Positions 12,313 through 24,136 of a DNA stretch of 64,000 nt are shown one piece after another. The position numbers and the translations under genes were made by a program. The DNA is from Prosopocoilus inquinatus (lineage: Eukaryota; Arthropoda; Insecta; Coleoptera; Lucanidae), in contig CM069870.1 of NCBI GenBank assembly GCA_036172665.1, forward strand, positions 56,234,212 to 56,298,211, read 5' to 3'. Every line of letters starts with the position of its first letter. The first letter of the stretch is position 1. A model generated the notes under the pieces. It searched no databases. It was not told where the DNA came from and saw nothing but the letters and a program-made list of their open reading frames with translations.

Positions 12313-14774
12313 TATATTTATAAATAACGATAAACAAAGAACAAAAAAAAATAAATAAATTACTCAGTTTAATGTGACATCTACGCATCTCGATAACATT
12401 ATTGGTTTTTAATAAAGCCAGCGCGGCTGCAACAAAATCGTCCCGCCATATATAACTCCATTTATGCAGCGCCGTATTAATAGAAAATGACTGAAGTTTT
12501 AAATTCACTAGCGGTAATTTAGAAGTGTACGTATTGTCATATTGTTTCCTGTGTGTTCGTAAAATCCACGCCTGTCCGCCATGTTATTATTTATGGCTCT
12601 CATAATGGTTCATTGATTCTGGGGACTGACTATTGAAATGCAGAAACAAAAACTCCGATAACTTATAGTCAAATGGAAATGCGATACCGATCATCAGGCT
12701 TTTGCGTTCTGCTATCTCTATGAATGTCATAAATTACGAACTTTTTAACAATAATTCTTTCGTGTTCAAAGGGGAATCTTTTACGATTGATTTCTAGCAA
12801 CTTCATTTGAATTCTGTAAAATAAATTATTACAGTGCTGTCTCGTTATTATTTATGTATATGACACGAGTACTTGTAAATCAATTCTATTGTCTACGAAT
12901 CGTATGTAACTAGAGCAATTATATTTGCAAATGATGTTATAACAAACGGTTGACAATTTATTATTATAGCAAAATTAATTCAGCCATAAATAGTGTAAAT
13001 ATTAATGGATTGGAGGTGTGATGATTTTTTCCGTACCTAAAGGTATTAAGACAAAACATATTTCACTTGTTCAATTTTTTCAGAAAAGTCTTTTTTTTAA
13101 TAAAAATATATGTAATTTGAAGAAATCTTATGGATGTTATGCATAGTAAATCCTCATTTTCTCGTTGATAGTTTCTGTGATGGTGGATTTAATAGCAGAA
13201 GCTATCCTCGTGAAAATGAGGTCTGTAGGTTACAGAAGAGTGGTAATTTTTCAATTGGAACATATTCTATTATTTCTGTCAAAATGATAAACCCATACAT
13301 AACGTTAGAAACAAAATTAAATTCTTTCGTCCCACCAGAGCAATATTATGTCTTCCAGCGTAGAATTTCCCAAAATATAAATTAAATTTATCAGTGCTAG
13401 CATGAGTAAGGCGTAAGCCGACAACAAAACACGTGCCAAATTTATGAACATATTCTCCTCATATTCACGCGCAATAATTTACAAGTAAGCCCATTAAAAT
13501 ATGCAATCTAAATAACAAAGACATTGCTTCCGAGTGACACTCGTAAAAAACATCAATAAATTTTGGGCGAGTTACGCAGTGGCGGCAGGATAACCCGTCA
13601 CCGTGATCTCGCCGACATATTTACTGCTCCTTCTTCCTTCCGGTTAGCATTTCACGGACAAGCATGGTAGTGGTTTGCTCTGTTTTAGGACTCTCACCGG
13701 CAGTCAAGGGATTGTGACGTATACGTATTTGCACCACAAACATATTACTTTTTAAACTTCTTTTATCTACTCATTTCGAAACATAACTCGTTACAAATGC
13801 TCATTAAAAACATCACAGTTATAAAGTTATATTTCAAGAATTTATCGAATTCAAAAGAACAAACAGCACACCAGAAGAAAAGGAAAAAATAAATTTGAGA
13901 AATTTTTAATTTTTATTTTTGAAAATAAATAATATTTGTTGGTAAGTTTGCAAAATGTTCCACATGTGTCCTTAAGAAATTCTGTCTTATTTCTGAACTT
14001 CCTGTACGTAATTTCAAAAGACACAAGACAAGGATATTTACTCTCTAGAGTGCGCATGCATCCATCATCTGGATCTTCACAACCGACCACCAAAGCAACA
14101 ACTTACGAAACAAAATATGAAATGGAAAAAGTGATTTTACAAGAAAAAGATATAGGGTTTGTGATAAGTTATTGAGAGATAAACGTTTAATAAAGAAAAA
14201 AGATGGTTTTAGACCCTTCGATTACAAGTTTTTCTTAATTCTTCCAACTCATCATGATATCATTTCTTTTATTTCACATTTTCACATTAATATGGTTATT
14301 GCACCCGGTGTAAGAAAGCAAACGTCTCTCTTCTGATCATATGAAATGCTTGTTGCTTGTTCAACCGTATTAACAACGACGAGATTGGTAGAGTAAATTG
14401 TCTTCTTTCCTTATTGTTCTTTCGTATATTCCATAACCAGAGTTAACTGACACAACCTGTTTTATTCTTATTTCCATTAAACCAAAACAAACACTCAGAT
14501 TACCATTAATGGTAGAACAGTCCACTTTGATTATCTATAACCAGAGAAAGGCAAATTAGCAAGCCTGAACTTCAAGTGAAGACAAAGTGAAACTTATTTT
14601 TACAGCTTTTTTACAGCTTCTTGATCTTAAAAATGATCAATAAAAGAATGGGTAACACTGGTGTCTACTTCTTAACCTTCAATGGTCGGAATTTTCAGTT
14701 CGAGGAAAGAAAATTTTAACACTTTGTGTTTTGGATTACTTGACAGCTCTTGGTAATAATAAAATATTTGAGCT
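12313..14774. other. unassigned AT-rich DNA
   Basis: No gene or element recognised. A slightly GC-richer patch lies at 13560-13700. The open frames at 13134-13385, 13851-14093 and 13936-14175 lack any family signature. Confidence 0.6.
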
Positions 14775-14985
14775 AGTCGTGTACCGACGAATATGCGACA
14801 CTTTTTCGCAGCCTGTGGTCCCTGGAGCCCTAGTCAGCATGGTTTTCTTAAAGGACGATGTGTAGAAGTGGCTATATTTGAGTTGACAACAACAATTTTG
14901 AGGTACTGGAAAGATCATCAACTTGCCCGTGGAATATTCCCAGAACTTGCTGAGCCGTTCGATACTCTTGACGAAACGTGGGCAA
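14775..14985 (+). pseudogene. non-LTR retrotransposon (LINE) reverse transcriptase fragment
   Basis: Translation in the plus frame gives SPSQHGFLKGRCVEVAIFEL followed by TTILRYW, a hydrophobic stretch and EPFDTLDE. This matches the conserved jockey-like LINE pattern QHGF.kGRS..tal...l.tf.i and the motif A region LDLSKAFDtldH, with the key DxxxAFD altered to ELAEPFD. Only this short segment survives; no endonuclease, motif B or motif C follows in frame. The frame runs open to 15146, but the sequence beyond about 14985 no longer resembles reverse transcriptase. A dead fragment. Confidence 0.75.
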
Positions 14986-15151
14986 ATAAATCCGAAAAGA
15001 GGGAGCTGGTAGCATTTTTACTATTCAACGGAATGAATCCATTAACAAACAAGTTTGATCTCATAAAAGTTACAAAAAAGTTAAGGGTAAAGTTTACTGC
15101 CATGCCCAAGCCTGCTAATGATCATAAGAGGCGTGACTGGTTATAAGCTTA

Positions 15152-15434
15152 AGCCGGCTACTCATTACGCGGTACTTGGCAAGTGAGTTAAGTGACAAGT
15201 ATCTAACGAGTACCTGTACAAGTAAAAGTCAAACCGTACACATTACTCAGCCACTTCCGTGTAGACAATTCGTTTAACACTTGCCCTTTTGACTTTGGAT
15301 ACCGACAACGAACGGGAAGTACAAGTAACATGGCATGTAGTGCCGAGTTACACGCCGCGTTTTAATACACACCACTCGGCACTTGGTAAGTACTGACAAG
15401 TACTTCCCAAATGCCGCGTAATGAGTAACCGGCT
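15152..15434. mobile_element. MITE, 283 bp, TTA target duplication (PIF/Harbinger-like)
   Basis: Terminal inverted repeats AGCCGGCTACTCATTACGCGG (left; first 20 bases shown with one more) and its complement with one C/T change (right). TTA flanks both ends (15149-15151 and 15435-15437), the target duplication typical of PIF/Harbinger elements. The interior is rich in imperfect ACTTG/CAAGT blocks and has no coding capacity. Confidence 0.8.
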
Positions 15435-15437
15435 TTA

Positions 15438-16618
15438 TCTTTGGAACATATATCAAAAAGTCGTTCTCGAGAACGAAAATGAGATAAAAGGAGCTTATAT
15501 AACTTAAGTCACTGTCGCAATTCTGCAAGGAAGTAGTAGCCCCTTGTTGTTCATTTCATTTGATTTTTTATTGATGACATGCTAATTTACAAAAATCAAA
15601 TGTAACATGTCAATATTAATAGGTTGTCTAAAGAATATATTAATTACAAACTAGGGAGCAGCCTAACGTTGTAAAAAAAAAGTAAAAACAAGAGTATCAC
15701 ATTAAAATGCCGATAGAAAAACAAGTCCATGACACATTAAAAAATTTACAATAGATAAAAAATCTATTTGTAATACAAAACATTAATATTGCATAGAATA
15801 GAAAACCTTACTATACACAGTTGCGGCTCTTGAAAACTCGTACACCGAGAATTGACATTAGTGTCGAAAGTTCGAAATTGTATTATGCGTAAATTAAACT
15901 TTCATCTATCATTTTGTTGACAGCGTCAAATATGAAATCTAAAACAGGAATTAAAACACTTTGAGTGACGAATCTTCAGGTTTAGGATCAGTATACTCTG
16001 CCAAAACATTGTATTTGTCAAAGTGTACCAGTTTTCAAAGCCCGCAACTGTACCAACGGGGGCAAAGAAAAGTGACTTTGATTTACCAATGCTTCGTAAC
16101 ACACTGTTACTTGATTGTCACAAATTTTTGTTAAAAAATGTATTAAAACTTGTTTCATAAAACTAAAATAATAGAAAAATTCCCTTAGGAGTTGTTTACT
16201 TACTACTACTATCATTAGTAGTAGGCTGCTTAAAAATATATTTTGTATATATATATTTTCATCAACTTACATGACTGGAAGGACAAGGACGACTGTAATA
16301 TTTTAAATTTTTAAACAAAATTAGGCAAAAATTTTTACCGTTTGAAAATAAATTTAATAAATAAAATAAACTAACATAAATATCAAACAAGAAGTGTTGA
16401 TACCTATGTCTATTGATCATGTAGATTAAATAGACTGGAAAGCGGTGCATTAAGTTTATGTATAAAATTGTTTAATAAGTTACCCAATAATGTAAAAAAT
16501 TCACTCAATGCGAACAAATTTAAAGTTATGTTAAACTACTCGTCGAAATTGAACCTTATAATATACCTAAATACTTTATGTCATAAGATTTTATTCATGT
16601 ATGTATTGCTAACATTCA
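15438..16618. other. unassigned AT-rich DNA
   Basis: Nothing identified; open frames at 16018-16215 and 16262-16450 (minus) have no recognisable features. Confidence 0.6.
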
Positions 16619-16861
16619 GGGCTATTCTGTAACACTGATATGCACATCGATATGGTCTTCAATAATTGAAGAGAACTTAATACGACCGATTGCTGACCGC
16701 CAATTGAAGAGATGCATATTAACTTGATATCACACTCGATATGGATCGCAAATTGAAACTGTTTACACAATACCGATTTTGCAAGGTCAGTTGAAACATA
16801 TCAATAATTGTTACATATCAAGTCCATATCAGTGTTACAGAATTAATAGAAGAATAGACCC
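16619..16861 (+). mobile_element. MITE family M1, copy 1
   Basis: Starts GGGCTATTCTGTAACACTGA and ends with a near-complement (CATATCAGTGTTACAGAAT, then a short insertion before CCC). The same unit in the same orientation is found at 21159-21391; shared inner words include GGTCTTCAAT, GAAGAGA, AGATGCATA and TTTTGCAAGGTCA. No coding capacity. Confidence 0.8.
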
Positions 16862-16972
16862 CATTATTTGTTAAATTGTTTGAACAATTGCTCAAGTTCA
16901 TTTTTTTGGCGCTTTTCAAACCTGTGTTCTTCTCATAGAAACAGTTACTTTGAAATAAACGCTATTATTATT

Positions 16973-17060
16973 AAAAAAAAATTGTTGCAATGTCAGGTCA
17001 AAAAGCGATCGTAGGATCTTACGATCGCTTTTTGACCTGACATTGCAACAATTTTTTTTT
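16973..17060. repeat. near-perfect palindrome of retrozyme sequence, 41-bp arms
   Basis: Arms at 16973-17013 and 17020-17060 are exact complements and enclose the 6-base centre GGATCT. Each arm carries ATTGTTGCAATGTCAGGTCA followed by AAAAGCGATCGTA, a piece of the 311-bp hammerhead repeat. It therefore joins two retrozyme fragments head to head. It abuts the inverted duplication that starts at 17061. Confidence 0.95.
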
Positions 17061-17109
17061 GTTCTTAGAAAACACGAAAAAAGGGATTTCCTCATTTATG
17101 TGGCAGCAA

Positions 17110-17207
17110 TCACTTCGCTAGTCGGATTAAAGAGATATTGTTCGGATTATGGCTTCGAGTCTCCGCTGTTCGAATTAGGGCATGTTTGGATTAAAGAGGT
17201 TATACTG
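17110..17207 (-). mobile_element. pogo/Tigger-like terminal repeat fragment
   Basis: Read on the minus strand from 17207 it begins CAGTATAACCTCTTTAATCC next to TA (17208-17209) and contains repeated TAATCCGAAC-like words, as in pogo/Tigger terminal repeats. No second end is present within the duplication. The same fragment lies in the partner block at about 30360-30457. Confidence 0.6.
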
Positions 17208-17224
17208 TATAGGGAAGATTTTGG

Positions 17225-17460
17225 AATCATTCATGAAACGTTAGATTTGAAGAGCTTCAGTTTGGTAATTTTCAGCAGGATGGGGCCACAACTGTGCTTT
17301 TGACTTGTTTGCAACTGTTTTGTGGTGAGTTTGGCACTTAAATCTACTTTCCCTCTGATCTTACATCGTTAGGTTTTTCAACTATTTGGCTATTACAGAA
17401 CGAGGTATTTAAAACAAGTTAATAAAAGAACTCCAAAATCAAATTACGCAGCTTCTTTTT
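17225..17460 (+). pseudogene. Tc1/mariner-superfamily transposase relic (C-terminal part)
   Basis: One frame reads NFQQDGATTVLL and, after a stop, YFPSDLTSLGF.TIWLLQNEVF. These align with the second and third catalytic-Asp regions of insect DDE transposases (FQQDGATxHTA and WPPRSPDLTPLDFFLWGYLKNKVY). Stops and lost residues show decay. Present in identical form, inverted, at about 30107-30342. Confidence 0.6.
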
Positions 17461-17499
17461 TAATTTTGATGATCGTCACTAAAAAACCTTATAATTTAT

Positions 17500-17871
17500 A
17501 GAAAAATTTTGTGCAAATCGTTTTTGATTGCAGTGAAAACCTCGAGCAGCCTCTGGACAGCTGTTTGAGCCCTGCTTGGGGCTTCTTCAGCAGAGACGTA
17601 GCTCGACATTTCCACTGCAAACAAAAACGACTTGTCCAATTCATTCGCAATTGCGATGTAAGAGTGATGAACAGATAAAATAGCGACATCTTACTATCGC
17701 TTTTTGACCTGACATTGCAGTAGGATAACAAATTGAAGCGGGTTTGCTACATAATAAGCTACCCCATGCAAGGTGGCCATGCTTGCTGTCAAAGCATAAT
17801 GAAAGTTTAAAAAAAAAATTGTTGCAAATCGTTTTTGATTGCAGTGAAAACCTCGAGCAGCTTCTGTACAG
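17500..17871 (-). repeat. retrozyme (hammerhead repeat), array A, about 1.2 units of 311 bp
   Basis: On the minus strand this is one full unit plus the beginning of a second. The word GCAAATCG recurs at 17513 and 17824, giving a 311-bp period. The unit carries no coding frame. The sequence CTTATAATTTAT at 17488-17499 is the complement of the target duplication of the locus at 29302, so this copy seems to have come here by duplication of that locus and not by its own insertion; no second target copy is visible at 17872. The right end stops inside the hammerhead, next to the cleavage-site region. Confidence 0.88.
17551..17595 (-). ncRNA. hammerhead ribozyme motif, family 2, core mutated (array A)
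   Basis: Minus-strand reading: helix I strand CTCTG, core CTGAAGA, stem II AGCCC...GGGCT, then CAAAC where GAAAC is required, palindromic helix III ACAGCTGT, cleavage base C, helix I strand CAGAG. The G12 to C change should abolish cleavage. The same change is in the copy at 29972, consistent with duplication. Confidence 0.8.
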
Positions 17872-18055
17872 TGAACTAATTTTTTGTAAATAATTTCTGT
17901 TTTCCCGAAAGCTAAACTCCAAACGGTTATCGTAATCTTGTTCTTGTAAGATTTGGAGATAATTTGGATGATCTCTGTTTTTATTATAACGCACTATCGA
18001 CTTACAATGAAAATTACCTGTACGTGTTATCGTTATTGCCGAAGAAGTTTATATA

Positions 18056-18746
18056 CAGTGTGTGCCCCGATTTACTTGTTTTTTTTTGTATAATAAAGAA
18101 ACCAATTTTGTAAAAAGTTCCGTTTCAAAACTGCTATATCGGAAGAAGACAAAGAATAAACTGTAAGCAATCCAAACAACAATTTTTAATTTCAATTACG
18201 GAGGGATTTTTAAAATGAAATACTCTTTCTACCAAAGTTTCTTGAACTATAACTTAATCAAGCAAGTAAAAGTTATAATTCGTTCTTGATGGAAAGAGAT
18301 TACTATCGTCGTCGTCTGAATTTTTATGTACAACTTTTGGGTCATTTAGAAGACGATAAACACTTTTTAGAGAAAATTTGTTTTTCTGATGAGGCAGTCT
18401 TTACTACTAATGGAGTAGTTCGTACACAAAATTCGCAATATTAGGGCATAGAGAATTCACATTGGTTGACAGAATGCCATACTCAAGCTAGTATTCCGAA
18501 AAAGTCAGAAGCTTCGATGTGGGATAAAGAGCGAGGTAAACTAAGTGGACCACTCTTTTTGGAAAAAAAGAAAATAACCGGCAGAACTTTCCAAATTTTA
18601 TGGAAACAGAAATTTTTCTCGACCTGTTAAAAATGGCCCAATCATGAAGCAAGCAAAACTTTTCTATAAAGTTTAGTTTTTTTAGAAAAAAAAAAAATAT
18701 AAAATAAAAAAAGTTCCGTATGTAGAATAAATCTGGGCACTCACTG
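18056..18746 (+). mobile_element. internally deleted Tc1/mariner element with TA target
   Basis: Inverted ends CAGTGTGTGCCCCGATTTA (left) and TAAATCTGGGCACTCACTG (right) sit between TA at 18054-18055 and 18747-18748. The subterminal block AAAAAGTTCCGT occurs in inverted positions at both ends. At 691 bp it is about half the usual length and contains only part of a transposase. Confidence 0.85.
18291..18640 (+). pseudogene. DDE transposase relic inside the 18056-18746 element
   Basis: Plus-frame translation contains RDYYRRRLNFYVQLL, then KICFSDEAVFTTNGVV, then a stop, GIENSHW, TQASIPKKSEASMWD and SGPLFLEKKKITGRTFQ. The order FSDEA.F..NGvV, eNPHW, vWcGi and GP.F is typical of insect Tc1/mariner-superfamily transposases around the first catalytic Asp. 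A stop at about 18441 and lost flanks make it dead. Confidence 0.75.
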
Positions 18747-18749
18747 TAC

Positions 18750-20860
18750 TATGATTTAGTTACAAATAAATTTTTTTAAATTCTGTTTCCTTAAAATCCA
18801 GAAAGCTCTGGCCACTTATTTTATTTTATTCAAAAAAGAATGATCCAATTAGTCTACCTCTCTTTATACGCATACGCCCGCACCAAACGCTGACTTTCGG
18901 ATTCTTTGTGCTCTAATACCGTGAACTTTGTGAACTGACTACAGTATTGGTGGTAAAGAACGTTGCAGTAGATGGAAATTCTCGCATTCGTAGATTCTCT
19001 TCTACGTGGATTAATACTGCAAACTTTAGTGAAGGGAATTCGGGTGTTACGGTGCGAAAACCACTTTTAGGGAACGATCTGTATATTCAGTTCGGTGTAT
19101 ATTGTATCTTAGGAAACCGCGTGGGTAGTAAGCACTTCAGACCGCTTCCGTTCTCGTCGGTTTTATTGCAGCAAACGTCGTTTTTATTATCATCTTCATC
19201 GTCGTTGGAATGATTAATTTTGCAAACTTCAAATAATGTCACGCTTTTGCGTTTTATTTTGGCTGCTTGTTTGGGAATTCTTTTTAAAACATTCCGGCCA
19301 TTATGCAAATTATCGATGCGTTGACATTTTTTTTTTTCTTTTATAAACGAGTGCAAGCGTATTTCATCTGTTTCGTGAGAATCGTTCCAAATTATTATTT
19401 CACGCCGTTGGAGAATTATACAATTTCCGCTCCCGTCTGTATTTTATCGAATTGGTTTATGTAAACTGCAGGTTTTTGTGAGCTAAATTTCGACAGATAG
19501 TTTCAATTGGCCTCACCCTTGACCTTTGACGCCGTTGGAATTTCTTTACGTCAGATTATACTCGTTGGTCTTTGTGATGTCACGATGGTTTTGTTTCCGG
19601 CAAATCCTTCTTTTAGAACATTTGAAGGCATGGTTGGTTTCGGTTTATTGTATTATTTATCATATATTTTATTCATGTATCAAGAAATGTTGAATACGAA
19701 AATTTTAGGAATTTATCTGGACTGCCAAAACTTACTAAACAATAAAATAATTGACAAACAAAATAATATTAAAAAAAAACATCCGATATTTTGCTTTAAT
19801 CCTCTCCACTTTGACTTTTCTCGAATGAATTCTAAAATAGTTATAAACACTTTTCTTTTTTGATGTATTAAAAAATATCACCAGCACTACAACTACAGAA
19901 AAGTACTTATTTTTACTTGAATTACTTTCTAACTGCACAAGTTTTTTTTTTATAGTTATAATATCTCTCGGGTGAGTCCAGCATTGTATATCGTCACTGA
20001 ATTCGAGTATACAAACTGGCCTTCGTCCGACCGACTCATCGTCTTTTGTAATTGCTTTATTGCCCGTGAAGAAGCAGGACTTGTAAATCTTAATTATTAT
20101 TCTCTAGTTTTAGCGTTTTCCATTCCCTATCGCTTTTCCGAACAGTTTGACGACACAACCGCGTACAGAGGGCGCCCCGTTCCCGTAAGGCCTCTCACTA
20201 TTAGTGACTGTTTCAACGAATTAATTCAAATCGCACCAGTTTATTGCTGACTATAGAAATTAATTTCTACGACATTGCCCAATAACTGTTTCCATCACTT
20301 TATTCGAAGTTTATGCCGTGTGTACCCGCTCGCCTACCAGTAAACTTCGGTCGCAAATCTCGGAGTGCGCGGGCGTTATGTTTTCATTATGTCGTTTCTT
20401 GTTCAGCCGCTTAAAACGGATAACGTAATTAGATGGCAGAAATTTTAATCAAACGAAGAGATACAATCTAACAATAAGGATTTACATACCTATTCATTAT
20501 TTTGTTTCATATTTTCAATTGGCGAATCTGTGATTCAATTACACGGAGTAATTTACAACGCACATTTCCGTTTTGATTGCGGAAAATAACTATAACTTTT
20601 AGAGGGGATTACTTTACATGATAGAATTTCTGTAATTCGAATTACATACGTATCAGACCAACGTAAATAAAACCAAATAATTAATTTCAGTATCTATCTT
20701 TTCCCATCATAATTACGCAGTCACATTAATTCCTCCAGCCAGTTCCAGTACATAGGCATGCTCGTAGACTTACAATATATTATTAATATCTTTGTTGTAT
20801 TTTAAAAAGACCCAAGACTTTTTGTAAAACTCATTGATTTGTGTAACCAAAAATATATAT
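18750..20860. other. unassigned DNA
   Basis: No gene or element recognised. The region 19970-20400 is somewhat GC-richer with a 92-codon plus frame (19972-20250) of unknown meaning. The remaining open frames are AT-rich and featureless. Confidence 0.55.
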
Positions 20861-20861
20861 A

Positions 20862-21530
20862 CAGGGTATCACAAGTTGGGTGGCCTATTAAAAGTTTTCA
20901 GGAAAGGAACGCACAAACATTCTAAAAATTGATACACTGTCCTAGGAGGAAGTAATCTTTTAGTATTTTCACTTTTATATCACTTTCGGTTATGCCGGAA
21001 GTCGCCACTAACTCTCTTTTTTTAAATGGAATACTATATTTTTTATTGCAAATTCCGATTTCTAAGTAAAAATTGTTACACTTAAATGTGACGCTTTTTG
21101 AAATATCTTCAAATTTCTTTAAAAAACTATTTCGGTAACCTTTGATTTAAGAGAATCAGGGCTATTCTGTAACATTGATATGGTCTTCAATATTTGAAGA
21201 GAATTCGTTACGATTTCTTAACATTTCACGTCGATTATTGACAACAAATTGAAAAGAGATGCATACTAACTCGAGATCACACTTGAAACGGATTGCGAGC
21301 TGTTACGAAACTATTTACAGAATACCAATTTTGCAAGGTCACTTGATACACAGCAATATCAAGTCCATATCAATGTTACAGAATAGAGCCCAATTTACGA
21401 CCCTATCAAATTTCTAATCATATCCTAGTTACCACTAAAAAATCATAGAATGACCAAAATATGGTGTCGAACTTTGTTATATTTAACTGCCCAAAACTCA
21501 GTTTTCGTAAATGGAATAGCCTGTATATCT
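20862..21530. mobile_element. dispersed DNA element interrupted by MITE M1
   Basis: Left end TATACAGGGTATCACAAG and right end AATGGAATAGCCTGTATAT are imperfect complements. The inner block with TCACTTTCGG, GCCGGAAGT and AAATGGAATACTATAT resembles the arms of the fold-back at 11270-12310. A MITE at 21159-21391 is inserted inside. Non-coding. Confidence 0.55.
21159..21391 (+). mobile_element. MITE family M1, copy 2
   Basis: Begins GGGCTATTCTGTAACATTGA and ends with the complement TCAATGTTACAGAATAGAGCCC (20 of these bases are shared exactly with the left end). Homologous to 16619-16861 over its whole length. Nested in the element at 20862-21530. Confidence 0.85.
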
Positions 21531-21534
21531 TTGC

Positions 21535-22674
21535 TTCATGAGATACAGAATCAAATTCTACATCGATTAATAGTAGCAGTAGAGTTTACCTATATTTCCG
21601 GTCATCTACCTACATGAAAACTTGCATAGCACATAATCGAACTATAAATATATAATCTTCCTTTCAATAGTAGAGCAAAACTTTGAAAATAAATATCCAT
21701 TAGAATCTATTAATGATGATATTAATTTCCTGGCGATCGAGCGGCGCAAAGGCAAACAACTTAAGCAAAGTCGAGGAAACAGAGAAAAACGCAGCGATTT
21801 ATGATACGCACGTTTCTGTAATAAAATAAGATATTATAAATCAGCGTCCCACGCTCGCTTATAATGATTGCCAACTTCTAACAAGGCAAGTTACTTCAAA
21901 TATCTAATTAAACCGCGGTTAACACTCACGGCACAAAGTGTGTTCTAAGTTTAAATTTACGACGGCTGTCGTTTCGCTCTCGATTATTTTGCTTCTCGTA
22001 TGGTTTGCTTACACTTTCGTATGACAAACAGCTTAATCACTCACGGCTACCTAAAATATATGGCGGCGAATCTTGTTTTTTTTTTTAATTATAATGTTGC
22101 TGCACCTGTGTGACCCAAATAAGACTCGAGTTTAAATACGTAAATATTTTACGTGTTGAAAATAGTACAGACATACGATTATTATGTTTTGTTTAAATGC
22201 CCTAATAGAATTATAACAGCCGTTTTGATTTTTGTCAAGAAAAAATATCGAAGAAAATGAATCAAAGAGATCTCAAGAATATTGAGTTCAATTTTGAATT
22301 GAATTTGAATAACGGAATTCTTGTAGCACTTGAAAATATATAAATTTAATTTATTATTATTTTTTGTTAAGTTGCTCCATGAGTGATATTAGTAACCAAA
22401 TTTAATGCTGATGATTTAAGATGTGTCTTTGGGTTACTTACTACGAAGAAGCGAGAAGTTTCGTTAAATGTTTAATGCCGACGTGTCTCTGACTCAGGAA
22501 AAACCATCTTCTGGACGACTACAATAAATTATGTAACAAAATTAGTTTTTTTTTTTAAGTGAAGCATGAAAATTTAAATATACCTACATATGTATTTAAG
22601 TGTTGCGTATCACAAATTTTTTTACAGTAGTAAATTATTGCACCGTTGCAAGTAAGGTACGAACAAATCAAAAA
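21535..22674. other. unassigned AT-rich DNA
   Basis: Nothing identified. Confidence 0.6.
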
Positions 22675-22676
22675 TA

Positions 22677-23198
22677 CGGGAGATTCCCAATTATCCAACT
22701 CTCGACTATACGCTCATCGCTTTAACTGACCCTACGAACCCCATTCGTTTCGTCTTAACCGACCCTTTAAAAACGCCCCGTTATCCAAACAGAAGTAAAA
22801 ATCTGTTTTTGTTTATCTCATTCTTTTTAATAAAAATCTCATCTTATGATTTAAGTCGTCTTTAACTTAATTTTTGATTAAAATAAACAAAAGACGACAT
22901 AGCTTTATGTTAGTTTAACGTGTTAGAGAGTGACACATGTATTTCTCATGGCAACTTTATTTCCTCACTGTCTTGCACATGAAATTGGCATAAAGCTGTA
23001 ATATTTCTTGTTTATGTTTATTTTAATTTCAACTTTAGTTAGAGAGGACTTCAATCATGAGATGAGAATATGGGCCAATGTACTATATACTTGGCTTATT
23101 TACAGTTAATTACTTTAAAAAAAAACTTCCTATTATCCTATTTTGATCATCCGACGTAGATCCGGTCCGCATTAAGTCGGATAATCGAAAATCTACTG
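22677..23198. mobile_element. pogo/Tigger-like MITE, 522 bp
   Basis: Right end read inward is CAGTAGATTTTCGATTATCC followed by GACTTA, the classic pogo/Tigger terminal sequence; the left end CGGGAGATTCCCAATTATCC is a diverged partner. TA lies on both sides (22675-22676, 23199-23200). No transposase remains. Confidence 0.8.
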
Positions 23199-23200
23199 TA

Positions 23201-24134
23201 CTGTACAAATTAAAAACACAATTGTAAACTTAGAACATACTCCAGCACTTGACGAATTTAATTTTACTTATAAAATGTAAGTAAGTACATAAATGACAGG
23301 TACTACCCACTGATAACTGATGAGAAAAAGCCGGAAATCTGAAGTGGTGATAATCAAAGTTAAATACACAATAAAACCCTAGAGGTTCTGCCAGTTTATG
23401 TTCCTGAAGAATTCATTCTGAAGTCCCATCAATTTGATCGTTCAGAAGTTACTGTTATTTTTGTGTAAGAAAATTTCAACACTTTTCGCGATATTGAGTA
23501 AACTGACTTTTTTGTATTTATCTATTGTTAGATGGATCAGTCATGTGAAGATTGGATTAAGTGATTAGAGCAAAGCTGGAATCAGATTTTTGTTTTTTAA
23601 AGAAACTATGTTTTGACAGACGCGTTCTTATATTACGACTTATTTGTCTGATGTAAATGAAGTTACAAACGTTACAGGAGATATGTGCAAGAAAATCAAT
23701 TTTGTCTAATTTTTCAGTTAAAGACAGTCAGTGACTAGGGAAAGAGAAAGCACGTTATTAAAAAAAAAAAAACTAATTTGTTACAGAGTTTATTGTAGTC
23801 GTCCCGAAGGGTAAAAAAATGTATTATAAGGATGTTATGTACCTAAACCTAATGGTTTTGAGACATTTAAATGTAAAAAATAGATTAGATGTTTTTAGAT
23901 GATTTTCCTTTTCATCTCGAACATATTCCTATTATTAGCACAGGTTGATTTATAACTCCGATGTTTATTTATTCGGTTAGTTTAAACGGAAGACCCTATA
24001 TTTTATTATTGAATTTAACAGGTCTTTGATTCAGCTTTACAGTAATATAGCATTCAGTATGTGTTACACAACAAACCTACACACAGTAAGACATCAAATT
24101 CGTAAATTCATAAAACAGCATTTATTACACCTTC
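23201..24134. other. unassigned AT-rich DNA
   Basis: Nothing identified between the pogo-like MITE and the mariner. Confidence 0.6.
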
Positions 24135-24136
24135 TA

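Larger units (their letters stand above)
17061..17865. repeat. inverted duplication, partner of 29702-30506
   Basis: Base 17061 pairs with 30506 and the match runs through to the retrozyme array. The part 17061-17725 appears identical or nearly so: the 66-residue open frame in 17106-17303 and the frame in 17489-17716 are repeated without a change at the partner. From about 17726 similarity drops visibly. The duplicated block holds, in order, a pogo-like terminal repeat, a transposase relic and the retrozyme array A. Confidence 0.92.
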
